In this document: positions 8,541 to 16,660 of the stretch, piece after piece
How the letters are laid out: every line of letters begins with the position of its first letter
How positions within the stretch are numbered: position 1 is the first letter of the stretch
Assembly: GCF_000772045.1 (NCBI RefSeq)
Contig: NZ_CP009754.1
Coordinates: 2,542,001 to 2,606,000, forward strand
Source: Streptomyces sp. CCM_MD2014
Lineage (GTDB): Bacteria > Actinomycetota > Actinomycetes > Streptomycetales > Streptomycetaceae
DNA: 64,000 bases
Reading direction: 5' to 3'
Program-made: the position numbers and the translations under genes
Notes under the pieces: model-generated
Told to the model about the DNA's origin: nothing
Database searches by the model: none
What the model saw: only the letters and a program-made list of their open reading frames with translations

Positions 8541-10226
8541 TCAGCCGGCCGCCGATCCGTTCTCGTCGAGAATCTTCCGGTACCAGTCGCGGAGCTTGTC
8601 GCCGCCCTTGCTCTTCCAGTCGGAGACGGCCTGCTGCACGTCGCTGATCTTCTTGCGGCCGCGGACGACGTCGTCCTCCAGCTGCTCGAAGTCGTTGGAC
8701 AGGTTGGTCCAGCGGGCCGGTTCGGTGATCTGCATGCCGTAGAACGACGGCTTCCTGGTGACGGCGCCCATGCGCTGCTGCCACTCGACCTGTCCCTTGG
8801 CGACCTGGGGGAAGTCGGGGTGGGCGATGGTCGCGGCGGGGCTCGCCACCATCACGTAGGCGTTCATCACGTCGATGTTGCCCTGGTCGGTCTTGGTGGG
8901 GACGCCGTCCTGGACGGTGTAGTGGGTGCCCTCCACGCCGTAGTTGGTGGCCATGTACTCCTTGGTGCCGTACGGCGCCGCGGTGACGTTGGCGACGGCC
9001 AGCACGTCGCGGATCACGGCCTCGGAGGCCTTCTTGTTGACGAAGGCGAAGATGCCCGCCGGGTTCTGCGCCCAGAGCGTGGGGGCACCCCCGTCGTGAC
9101 CCCAGACGTCCATGCCCCAGATCTCGAACTCCGGATTCTGGGTGGCCTGTTCGGCGGTGCGGCTCCACCACTGCGACATGTCCTGGTTGTAGATCAGGAA
9201 CTCGCCGGCGGCGAACTTGGGCCCGGGGTCGGCGGCGTTGGACTTGCCGAGCTTGGCGTCGGGGTGGACGACGCCGGCCGCGAACAGCTTGCGCGTCCAT
9301 TCCAGGGCTTCGAGGTACTCGTCGGTCTCGATGCGGTAGACCAGCTTGCCGTCGACCTCGTTCCAGCCGAGGGACTTCTCGTTGCCGGAGAGCACCCCGA
9401 AGGCGTTGAAGGCGGTCCACTTCATGTCCAGGCAGGCCCAGCGCTTGGCCCTGGCGTTGGTGGCGTCCTTGGCCAGGGACATGAACTCGGCGCACGAGCG
9501 CGGGACTTCGTAGCCCTGCTTCTCGAAGATGTCCCGGCGGTAGAGCGGCACGATGCCGGTGACGTAGGAGGAGGGCATGGGCAGGCCGCGCAGCTTGTCG
9601 CCGAAGATGGAGCGCTGCCAGGCGTCGGTGGGGATCGCGGCGAGATTCGGGTACTCCTTGACCGCGTCGCCGGAGAGGTAGGGGCCGAGGTCGGCGAACT
9701 TGCCGATGATGGCGCTGGGGATCTTGCCGGTCATGTTCCAGCCGGGCACGACCACGACGTCGGGCACCTCGCTGGAGGCGAGGACGGCGCCGAGCTTCTG
9801 GTCGTAGGTGTTGCCGTCCTGGTTCTGCCAGACCACGTCGACGCCGATGAGGTCGTTCATCGCCCGGTAGTAGGCGTTGTCCTCCTTGGGCGGGGATCCC
9901 CAGAAGGGCGACATGACGGTGACCTTGCCGCCCTTGCCGAGCTTCTTCGGCACCGAGGTCTTCAGGTCCGCCAGGTCGAGCTTGCCGGTGAAGCCGACCG
10001 CGGAACCGTTCTTGCTGGGGATGTCGGGCGCGACCACGTTGCTCGCCACGTACGCCGGGAGGATCTTCTCGGCGTCCTTGCCCGACGTGGTGCCGTCACG
10101 CGAGCCTCCGTCGGATCCGCCGCAGGCGGAGAGCAGCGGCACCCCTCCGGCCACCGCTGCGGTGGCGACCGCGGTGGAGGCGAGGAAACTTCTCCGGCTG
10201 GGACCGGAGGCGGCGTTCGGCGTCAT
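8541..10226 (-). CDS. Extracellular sugar-binding lipoprotein (LplA-like)
   Basis: A 561-aa solute-binding protein. The start is ATG 10226, preceded by AAGGG; an upstream in-frame GTG lacks a good site. The N-terminus has a twin-arginine motif (RRSFLAS, residues 11-17) and a lipobox ending at Cys35 (LLSAC), so it is Tat-exported and lipid-anchored. The large size matches binding proteins that take oligosaccharides rather than single sugars. First gene of the six-gene operon, with an operator 90 bp upstream. Its ligand is inferred from the downstream hydrolases. Confidence 0.88.
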   Translation of the reverse strand: MTPNAASGPSRRSFLASTAVATAAVAGGVPLLSACGGSDGGSRDGTTSGKDAEKILPAYVASNVVAPDIPSKNGSAVGFTGKLDLADLKTSVPKKLGKGGKVTVMSPFWGSPPKEDNAYYRAMNDLIGVDVVWQNQDGNTYDQKLGAVLASSEVPDVVVVPGWNMTGKIPSAIIGKFADLGPYLSGDAVKEYPNLAAIPTDAWQRSIFGDKLRGLPMPSSYVTGIVPLYRRDIFEKQGYEVPRSCAEFMSLAKDATNARAKRWACLDMKWTAFNAFGVLSGNEKSLGWNEVDGKLVYRIETDEYLEALEWTRKLFAAGVVHPDAKLGKSNAADPGPKFAAGEFLIYNQDMSQWWSRTAEQATQNPEFEIWGMDVWGHDGGAPTLWAQNPAGIFAFVNKKASEAVIRDVLAVANVTAAPYGTKEYMATNYGVEGTHYTVQDGVPTKTDQGNIDVMNAYVMVASPAATIAHPDFPQVAKGQVEWQQRMGAVTRKPSFYGMQITEPARWTNLSNDFEQLEDDVVRGRKKISDVQQAVSDWKSKGGDKLRDWYRKILDENGSAAG

Positions 10227-10315
10227 GTGCGTCAACCCTTCGTGCCTTCGTGGCGCACCGGACACCCGACGGCGGCCGTCGGGTGCGGTGTCTTGAGGGA
10301 ACTGGGACCAGTTTG

Positions 10316-10333
10316 TGTCGAAGCGCTTCGATG
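10316..10333. promoter_or_regulatory. LacI-type operator 3 (sugar ABC operon)
   Basis: TGTCGAAGCGCTTCGATG shares 16 of 18 bases with operator 1 and keeps the palindromic core CGAAGCGCTTCG. It sits 90 bp upstream of the binding-protein start, where it would overlap the transcription start region of the minus-strand operon. Confidence 0.75.
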
Positions 10334-10480
10334 TTGCAGCGAGGTTAAGTTAACCCCCCAGGGGGCACAAGGGTCCGTCCCCAAGATTCCTGCTCGGCGC
10401 CACGGCGAGAGGTCTCGACCACACTCCTCCTTGCCATACCGAACTTGGGCCCGAGCAGGGGCGGGATTGAGCGCGATGTC

Positions 10481-10510
10481 TTGACACTTACCCAGGGCTG
10501 CACAGAGCAT
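10481..10510 (+). promoter_or_regulatory. Putative promoter of the GH3 gene
   Basis: TTGACA at 10481-10486 is a consensus -35 box. GAGCAT at 10505-10510, 18 bp later, is a weak -10. Operator 4 begins inside the -10, so repressor binding would exclude RNA polymerase. Confidence 0.5.
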
Positions 10511-10525
10511 CGAAGCGCTTCGACG
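10508..10525. promoter_or_regulatory. LacI-type operator 4 (GH3 gene)
   Basis: CATCGAAGCGCTTCGACG keeps the 12-bp core CGAAGCGCTTCG shared with operators 1 and 3. It lies 32 bp before the GH3 start and overlaps the predicted -10 box. Confidence 0.75.
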
Positions 10526-10557
10526 TCCTACCCGCTCCATCGCAAGGGGACCTCCAC

Positions 10558-13410
10558 GTGACCGCACCCACGCCGCCGTTCCGTGATCCGCGACTGCCGT
10601 TCGCGAAGCGCGTCGACGACCTGATGTCGCGGCTCACGCTCGACGAGAAGACCGCCTTCCTGCACCAGTTCGCGCCCGCGGTCGAGCGTCTGGGCATCGC
10701 CGCCTTCCGCACCGGCCAGGAAGCACTGCACGGCGTGGCCTGGATGGGCCCGGCGACCGTGTTCCCGCAGGCCGTGGGGCTCGGCGCCACCTGGAACGAG
10801 GATCTCGTGCGCCGGGTCGGCGAGGCGGTGTCCAAGGAGGCCCGGGCGATGCGCGCGCGGGACGAGCGCGTCGGCCTCAACGTCTGGTCCCCGACGGTGA
10901 ACCTGCTGCGCCACCCCCTGTGGGGCCGCAACGAGGAGGGCTACTCCGAGGACCCGAAGCTGACCTCCGCCATCGCCACCGCCTACACCCGGGGGCTGCG
11001 CGGCGACGACCCGGTGTACTGGCGCACCGCGCCCGTCCTCAAGCACTGGCTCGCGCACAACAACGAGACGGCGCGGGACACTTCCTCCTCCTCCGTCCGC
11101 CCGCGCGTACTCCACGAGTACGACCTGCGGGCCTTCCGCGAGACGGTCGAGGCGGGCGCGGTGGCCGGGGTGATGCCGGCCTACAACCTGGTCAACGGGC
11201 GCCCCAACCACCTCTCCCCCCACCTCGGCCGGCACCTGCGCACCTGGACGGAGGAAGACCTGCTGGTCTGCTCGGACGCGGGCGCGCCCTCCAACCTGGT
11301 CGACTCGGAGCACTACTTCGACACCCACGAGGAGGCCACCGCCGCCGCGCTGCGGGCCGGTGTGGACAGCTTCACCGACCACGGAACGGACTCCTCGAAG
11401 ATCGTCGCGCGGGTGCGGGGCGCCCTGGAACGGGGTCTGCTGACGGAGGCGGACGTGGACGCGGCGGTGCGGCGGCAGTTGTCGGTCCGCTTCCGGCTCG
11501 GCGAGTTCGACCCGGAGCACGACCCGTACGCGCAGGTGCGCGACTTCGACACGCCGGAGCACCGGGCGCTCGCCCGGGAGGCGGCCGAGCAGGCGATCGT
11601 CCTGCTCAAGAACGACGGCGTCCTGCCGCTGGCCCCCGGCACCCGCGTCGCCGTCGTCGGACTGCTCGCCGACGAGTGCAAGCTCGACTGGTACAGCGGC
11701 ACGCTCATCCACCGCTCGACCCCGCTGGAAGGCCTGTACGAGCGGTTCGGCGCCGATCGCGTGAGCTTCGCCGAGGGCGTGGACCGGGTCAGGCTGCGCA
11801 CGGCCGACGGCACGTTCCTGCACGTCCTGCCCTCGGACGACGCACCCGACGGGGCGCACGGCACGGAGGGCGCCCTCGACCCGGCGCTGCTCGCCGGCCG
11901 CACCGACCTGCCGCCCCTGACCACCGACGCCACCGGCACCGAGCTGGCGATGATCGACTGGGGCGAGGGCGTGCTCACGCTGCGCGCGCCCGACGGCCGC
12001 TATCTCTCGGTCGCCGAGGACGGCTACGTGCGCGCCTCCGCCGACCAGCCCGGCGGCTGGATCGTGCAGGAGACGTTCCGGCTCGAACCGCACGCTGACG
12101 GTCACCTCCTGAGGCACACGGGAACGGGTCGTCCGGTCCAGGTCGCCGCCGACGGCGTGAAGGTTGCCGCGGACACCGGAGAGACCACCGCCGTCCCGGA
12201 CGCCGCGGTCTTCGAGGTGGTCGTCGCCGAGCGCGGCGAGGACGCGGTGACGCGGGTGGCGTCGGCGGCGGACGTGGTCGTCGTGGTCGCGGGCAACGAC
12301 CCGCACATCAACGGCCGCGAGACCGAGGACCGTACGACGCTGCGCCTGCCCGGCCAGCAGGAACGGCTGCTGCGCGCGGCCCGCGCCGCCAACCCGGCGA
12401 CCGTGCTCGCGCTGGTGTCCGCCTACCCGTACGCGGTCGACGCCGACTCCCTCCCGGCGGTGCTGTGGACCGCGCACGGGGGCCAGGCGGCCGGCACCGC
12501 ACTGGCCCGGGTCCTCGCGGGGGACGTCTCCCCGGCGGGCCGGCTCCCGCAGACCTGGTACGCCGACGACGCCGACCTCGCCGGCCTCCTCGACTACGAC
12601 GTGATCGGCGGCCGCCAGACCTACCTGTACTTCGAGGGGACGCCGCTGTTCCCCTTCGGGCACGGCCTGTCCTACGCGTCCTTCGGTTACGCGGACCTGG
12701 CGGCGGAGGCCGGAGACGGGACGGTGTCCGTGTCCTTCACGGTCACCAACACCGGTGAGACGGCCGCGGACGAGGTGGCCCAGCTCTACGTCCGTGCCGA
12801 GGCCCCGTCGGTTCCGCGTCCGCGCCGCGAGCTGCTTGCCCACCGCCGGTTCACCCTCGCCCCGGGCGCCTCGACGCGGGTCGCCTTCGAGGTCCCGCTG
12901 TCCGCCCTCGCGTTCTGGGACGTCGCGCACGGCCGGTGGCGGCTGGAACCGGGCCCGTACGCCCTGCTGGTGGGCGCCTCCAGCGAGGACGTGCGGCTGT
13001 CGACGACCGTCACCGTCGACGGCGAGCCGGCCGCACCGCGCCCGGTCGGCGAACGCGGCCTGGAGGCGGCCGACTTCGACGAGCAGAGCGGCACGGAGAT
13101 CGTCGACCGGACGAAGGCGGCGGGTGACGCGGTGATGCCGACGGCCGGAGGGACGGGCGAACTGCTCTACCGCTCCTGCGACTTCGGCGCCGGTGTGACG
13201 CGGACGACCCTGTCGGTCGCGGGCACCGGCACCGTCGAGATGTCCCTCGACGGAGGGCCGTGGACGGCGGCACCCTCGCCGGCCGCGCCGACCGCGGGGC
13301 CGTACGACTACACGGAGCTGGACGGCGCCTTCACCGCCGGGGGCGTCCACGACCTCCGCATCAGACTGCGCGGCTCACTGCGGCTCGCGCACGTCGGCTT
13401 CTCCGGTTGA
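10558..13410 (+). CDS. GH3 beta-glycosidase with inserted lectin-like domain
   Basis: A 950-aa protein starting at GTG 10558 after AAGGGG. The N-terminal TIM barrel (residues 1-320) carries the nucleophile Asp240 in VCSDAGAPSN, where most GH3 enzymes have SDW. Residues about 405-550 form an extra block rich in short beta repeats (RLRTADGTFLHV, GRYLSVAEDGYVRAS, LLRHTGTGRPVQVAADG) that looks like a ricin/fascin-type trefoil inserted in the alpha/beta sandwich domain, which resumes at DVVVVVAGND. An Fn3-like domain (VSFTVTNTGETAADEVAQLY) and a C-terminal CBM6-like module (from about 845) follow. No signal peptide. Likely a beta-glucosidase or beta-xylosidase acting on imported oligosaccharides. 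Confidence 0.85.
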   Translation: MTAPTPPFRDPRLPFAKRVDDLMSRLTLDEKTAFLHQFAPAVERLGIAAFRTGQEALHGVAWMGPATVFPQAVGLGATWNEDLVRRVGEAVSKEARAMRARDERVGLNVWSPTVNLLRHPLWGRNEEGYSEDPKLTSAIATAYTRGLRGDDPVYWRTAPVLKHWLAHNNETARDTSSSSVRPRVLHEYDLRAFRETVEAGAVAGVMPAYNLVNGRPNHLSPHLGRHLRTWTEEDLLVCSDAGAPSNLVDSEHYFDTHEEATAAALRAGVDSFTDHGTDSSKIVARVRGALERGLLTEADVDAAVRRQLSVRFRLGEFDPEHDPYAQVRDFDTPEHRALAREAAEQAIVLLKNDGVLPLAPGTRVAVVGLLADECKLDWYSGTLIHRSTPLEGLYERFGADRVSFAEGVDRVRLRTADGTFLHVLPSDDAPDGAHGTEGALDPALLAGRTDLPPLTTDATGTELAMIDWGEGVLTLRAPDGRYLSVAEDGYVRASADQPGGWIVQETFRLEPHADGHLLRHTGTGRPVQVAADGVKVAADTGETTAVPDAAVFEVVVAERGEDAVTRVASAADVVVVVAGNDPHINGRETEDRTTLRLPGQQERLLRAARAANPATVLALVSAYPYAVDADSLPAVLWTAHGGQAAGTALARVLAGDVSPAGRLPQTWYADDADLAGLLDYDVIGGRQTYLYFEGTPLFPFGHGLSYASFGYADLAAEAGDGTVSVSFTVTNTGETAADEVAQLYVRAEAPSVPRPRRELLAHRRFTLAPGASTRVAFEVPLSALAFWDVAHGRWRLEPGPYALLVGASSEDVRLSTTVTVDGEPAAPRPVGERGLEAADFDEQSGTEIVDRTKAAGDAVMPTAGGTGELLYRSCDFGAGVTRTTLSVAGTGTVEMSLDGGPWTAAPSPAAPTAGPYDYTELDGAFTAGGVHDLRIRLRGSLRLAHVGFSG

Positions 13411-13437
13411 GGGTCCGGAGAGGTCCGGCACGGGGAC

Positions 13438-13480
13438 GGGGCCCGGTACCGGTGGCCAAGAGCTACCGGCCCCGGGCCCC
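13438..13480. terminator. Bidirectional hairpin between GH3 and the response regulator
   Basis: A 16-nt stem (13438-13453 with 13465-13480, two internal mismatches) with an 11-nt loop overlaps the stop of the minus-strand regulator. It serves the two converging genes. Confidence 0.6.
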
Positions 13481-14140
13481 CGACTCGTGTCCCGCTCGGA
13501 CCAGGCCCAGCTCGTAGGCGACGATCACCGCCTGGGCGCGGTCGCGCAGCTCCAGCTTGGCGAAGAGCCGGTTGATGTGGGTCTTCACGGTGTGGTCGGT
13601 GATGGTGAGGTGTGCCGCGATCTCCGCGTTGGACAGGCCGCGCGCGATCAGGGTCAGCACCTCCGTCTCCCGGGCCGTGAGGTCGGCGGCCGCGGGGACG
13701 GGCAGCCGCGAGCCGCGCGCGTGCACGAACTCGGCGATCAGCCGCTTGGTGATCTCCGGCGACAGAAGGGCGTTGCCGCTCGCCACCACCCGTACCGCGT
13801 GCAGCAGTTCGGGAAAGGTGGCGTCCTTGAGCAGGAAGCCGCCCGCCCCGGCCGCGAGCGCGTCGTAGACGTACTCGTCGAGGCCGAAGGTGGTCAGCAT
13901 CAGCACCTTCGTCGCGCCGCCGGAGTCGGCCAGGATCTCGCGGGCCGCGTCGATGCCGTTCTTGTGCGGCATCCGGATGTCCAGGAGCGCGAGGTCGGGC
14001 CGGGTGTCGCGGGCCGCCCGCACCGCCTGCGCCCCGTCCTCCGCCTCGGCGACGACCTCGATGTCCTCCTGGGTGGCCAGGAGGTTCACGAAGCCGGTGC
14101 GGACGACCGCCTGGTCGTCGGCGACCAGTGCCCTGATCAC
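13463..14140 (-). CDS. NarL/FixJ-family response regulator
   Basis: A 225-aa regulator. The receiver domain (residues 1-120) has the acidic pair Asp8-Asp9, phospho-acceptor Asp54 in LLDIRMP and the Lys in LLKDATFP. A LuxR-type HTH (DLTARETEVLTLIARGLSN and HTVKTHINRLFAKL) occupies about 155-215. The GTG start overlaps the kinase stop by 4 bp, so the pair is co-translated. Targets are unknown; the neighbouring GT87/GT4 genes are candidates only by position. Confidence 0.92.
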   Translation of the reverse strand: MIRALVADDQAVVRTGFVNLLATQEDIEVVAEAEDGAQAVRAARDTRPDLALLDIRMPHKNGIDAAREILADSGGATKVLMLTTFGLDEYVYDALAAGAGGFLLKDATFPELLHAVRVVASGNALLSPEITKRLIAEFVHARGSRLPVPAAADLTARETEVLTLIARGLSNAEIAAHLTITDHTVKTHINRLFAKLELRDRAQAVIVAYELGLVRAGHESGARGR

Positions 14141-15387
14141 GCGCTGCTCCCTTGCTCGTCCCCCATCGCTCGCCCGCTCCCCCACGGCAGCTCCGCCTCC
14201 ACCAGGAATCCGCCGTCCGGTCCCGCCCCCGCACTGAGCCGGCCGCCGACCAGGGCGGCCCGCTCCCGCATTCCGGTCAGGCCGTGCCCCGTGCCGCCGG
14301 CGGAACGGGAGCCGGACCCGGCCCCGGTGCGGGGACCGTCGTCGCGGACGCGGAGGGTGAGCAGCCGGTCGGCGCCGTAGTCGACCTCGACCACGGTACG
14401 GGCGCCGGGGGCGTGCTTGCGCGCGTTGGTCAGCGCCTCCTGCGCGATCCGGTAGGCGGACAGCTCCCACGCGGCGGGCAGCGACACCCGCTCGCCGGTG
14501 ATCCGCAACTCGGCCGTGCCGCCCACCGCCCGGTGCTGCTCGACCAGTTCGGGGAGATGATCGAGCGTGGGCTGCGGCGCGGTGAGGGTGGCGGGTCCGG
14601 TGTCGCCCTGGGGCGTGCGCAGGACGCCGAGCAAGCGGCGCAGTTCGGCCATCGAGGAGCGGGCGGTGCCGGCGATCTGCTGGAAGCCGTCGCGGGCCTC
14701 CGGGGTGAGTCCGGGCGTGGTGTACGTGGCGCTCTCGGCCTGGACCGCGATCATCGACACCGAGTGGGAGACGATGTCGTGCAGTTCGCGGGCGATCGCG
14801 GCGCGTTCCGCCTCGGCGGCCTGCTGCCGCTCCATGGCGATCAACTTGGCCTGCGCCAGACCGCGTTCGATGCGCGTCTCCTCCCGGGAGCGGACCGCGT
14901 CGCCCATCATCACCGCCCCGAAGACGACCACGGTGAGCAGGAACGACTCGGCGAAAAGGCTCAGCGACCCCTTCTCCCACAGCGCCGGCACCGGCAGGTC
15001 CATCCGCGACCAGGTGTTGATGTGGACCAGGTTGACGCACAGCGCGCCGAGCGCGCCGCCCGCGACGGTGAGGGCCGGGTGCAGCACCCGGTTGCGGCCC
15101 AGCGAGTAGCAGCCGGTCAGCCCGCTCACCATGATCGAGACGTACAGGTTGACGTCGCCGGCGAAGCCGATCAGCCCCGCCGCGACCGTGAGCATCGCGA
15201 CGGGCGGGAAGGAGCGCCGCCACATCAGCGAGGCCGCGGACACCAGCGCTCCGAGGGTGGTGGTCACGCCGCCCGGAATGGCGATCAGCTCCACCACCGC
15301 GCCCGCCGTCACGGCGCCGCCGGTGATCCAGGGGTAGGCGGGTGCCGCGATCCAGTCGCGCAGCCGCTGTTGGGGCGACGTCCTCAT
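14137..15387 (-). CDS. Sensor histidine kinase, HisKA_3 type
   Basis: A 416-aa kinase with four to five hydrophobic segments in residues 15-170 and no large extracellular domain. The dimerisation/phospho-acceptor helix ARELHDIVSHSVSM has its His near residue 203. A C-terminal HATPase domain carries the N-box region (IAQEALTNARKHA) and a final G-box GHGLTGMRERAALVGG. The ATG follows a G-rich run. It signals to the overlapping response regulator. The small membrane sensor gives no hint of the stimulus. Confidence 0.9.
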   Translation of the reverse strand: MRTSPQQRLRDWIAAPAYPWITGGAVTAGAVVELIAIPGGVTTTLGALVSAASLMWRRSFPPVAMLTVAAGLIGFAGDVNLYVSIMVSGLTGCYSLGRNRVLHPALTVAGGALGALCVNLVHINTWSRMDLPVPALWEKGSLSLFAESFLLTVVVFGAVMMGDAVRSREETRIERGLAQAKLIAMERQQAAEAERAAIARELHDIVSHSVSMIAVQAESATYTTPGLTPEARDGFQQIAGTARSSMAELRRLLGVLRTPQGDTGPATLTAPQPTLDHLPELVEQHRAVGGTAELRITGERVSLPAAWELSAYRIAQEALTNARKHAPGARTVVEVDYGADRLLTLRVRDDGPRTGAGSGSRSAGGTGHGLTGMRERAALVGGRLSAGAGPDGGFLVEAELPWGSGRAMGDEQGSSA

Positions 15388-15529
15388 CCCCCCATGATCC
15401 CGGCCGCGGCCGAGGCGCGCGTCACCGCTCGGGTGGAGTCTCAGTGCGGATGTCGTACCACGGGTTGAGTCCCGGGTGCGGAGCCTCGGTTGACGCCCTG
15501 CGACCTGCGGATTCCTAGCGTCGACGGAC

Positions 15530-16660
15530 ATGGGGAAGACCTTTGGGGAACGAGTCGCCGGGTGCGTGCCGCGCCCCGTCGAACGGTATGCGTGGGCCGG
15601 GTGCGCGGTGGCGGCGACGGGCTTCGCCCTGGTCTCCGGCCCGGCGACGCACCGGGTGTGGGGATGGTCGGCCGGGGCGGGGTACGCGCTCGCGGCGCTC
15701 CTTGCCTCGGGGCCCGGGCCGCTCCGGGCGGCTCGCGCGGCGGCGGTCGCGGGGGCCGCGGTACTGCCGCTCGTCGGCCTGGTGGCGGCGGGGCTCGGGC
15801 AGTCCGAGGTCGCCGTGGTCGAGCGCTCCGGGCGGCTGCTGGCCGCCACCGGGAGCCCGTACGTCACGGCCCCCGCGGCCGTGGGCGACTTCAACCCCTA
15901 CCTGCCGGGGATGGCGCTCTTCGGCGTCCTGCCGGGTGATCCGCGCTGGTGGACGGGGGGCGCGTTCGTCGGGGCCCTCGTCGCCGCCGGAGTGCGCCGT
16001 GTCGGACCGCTGCTCGCCTGCCCCCTGGTCGCGCTGCCCCTCGCGGTGGGCGGCGTCGACCTGCCGGTGGCCGGACTGATGTGCCTGGGCCTCGCACAGG
16101 CCGGGCGGGGCCGCCCGGGCGGGGCCGGCCTCGCGCTCGGAGCCGCCGCCGCCCTGAAGTGGACCGGCTGGCTCGCGCTGCCGGTGGCCCTGGCGCTGAT
16201 CGCCGTACGGCAGGGCGGCCGGCCCGCGCTGCGGTGTGCGGGCACGTGCCTGGGTACGGCGTCGGCGGTGGTCCTGCCCGTCGCACTCACCGATCCCGCG
16301 GGCTTCTTCCGGAACGTCGTCGCCTTCCCGTTCGGGCTCACCGCCACCGCCTCGCCCGCCGACAGCCCGCTGCCCGGTCATCTGCTCGCGGCGCACGTAC
16401 CCGGCGGCACGGTGATCGCGCTCGCCCTCCTGACGGTCGGCGCACTGCTGATCGGCGGCTCGCTCGCGCTACGCCCGCCGGAGACGCTGCGCGCGGCGGC
16501 CGGGCGGCTCGCGCTCGGTGTGGGCCTGGCGACGGTCCTGATGCCGGCGACGCGCTTCGGCTACCTGGTCTACCCGATGGTCCTGGCCGTCCTGGCCCAC
16601 GGGACGGTGCACCGCGACACCGGCGTCACCGGCCGCACCGTCGAGAGGAACGCCGCATGA
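15530..16660 (+). CDS. GT87-like polyprenol-phosphate glycosyltransferase, membrane
   Basis: A 376-aa polytopic membrane protein with roughly nine to ten hydrophobic helices. Short polar loops include GSPYVTAPAAVGDFNPYLPG after the third to fourth helix, and ALKWTGWLALP at mid-protein, typical of GT87/DUF2029 mannosyl-type transferases. It has no classical ribosome site. TAGCGT at 15516-15521 lies 8 bp before the ATG with TTGACG 20 bp further up, so the mRNA may be leaderless. The stop overlaps the next gene's start (ATGA), so the two glycosyltransferases probably act in one cell-envelope glycan or glycolipid pathway. Confidence 0.75.
   Translation: MGKTFGERVAGCVPRPVERYAWAGCAVAATGFALVSGPATHRVWGWSAGAGYALAALLASGPGPLRAARAAAVAGAAVLPLVGLVAAGLGQSEVAVVERSGRLLAATGSPYVTAPAAVGDFNPYLPGMALFGVLPGDPRWWTGGAFVGALVAAGVRRVGPLLACPLVALPLAVGGVDLPVAGLMCLGLAQAGRGRPGGAGLALGAAAALKWTGWLALPVALALIAVRQGGRPALRCAGTCLGTASAVVLPVALTDPAGFFRNVVAFPFGLTATASPADSPLPGHLLAAHVPGGTVIALALLTVGALLIGGSLALRPPETLRAAAGRLALGVGLATVLMPATRFGYLVYPMVLAVLAHGTVHRDTGVTGRTVERNAA

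Larger units (their letters stand above)
10227..10557. promoter_or_regulatory. Divergent control region between sugar operon and GH3 gene
   Basis: This 331-bp gene-free stretch holds both outward promoters and two LacI-type operators (listed separately). It also holds a short inverted repeat GGTTAAGTTAACC at 10343-10355 in unusually A/T-rich surroundings, next to a CCCCCC/GGGGG run. No small gene is convincing here. Confidence 0.7.

Noticed and set aside
10528..13350. A 940-codon open frame on the minus strand opposite the GH3 gene
   Set aside because: It is a shadow of high-GC coding: the product is Arg/Gly/Val-rich with no domain, while the plus frame is a complete GH3 enzyme.
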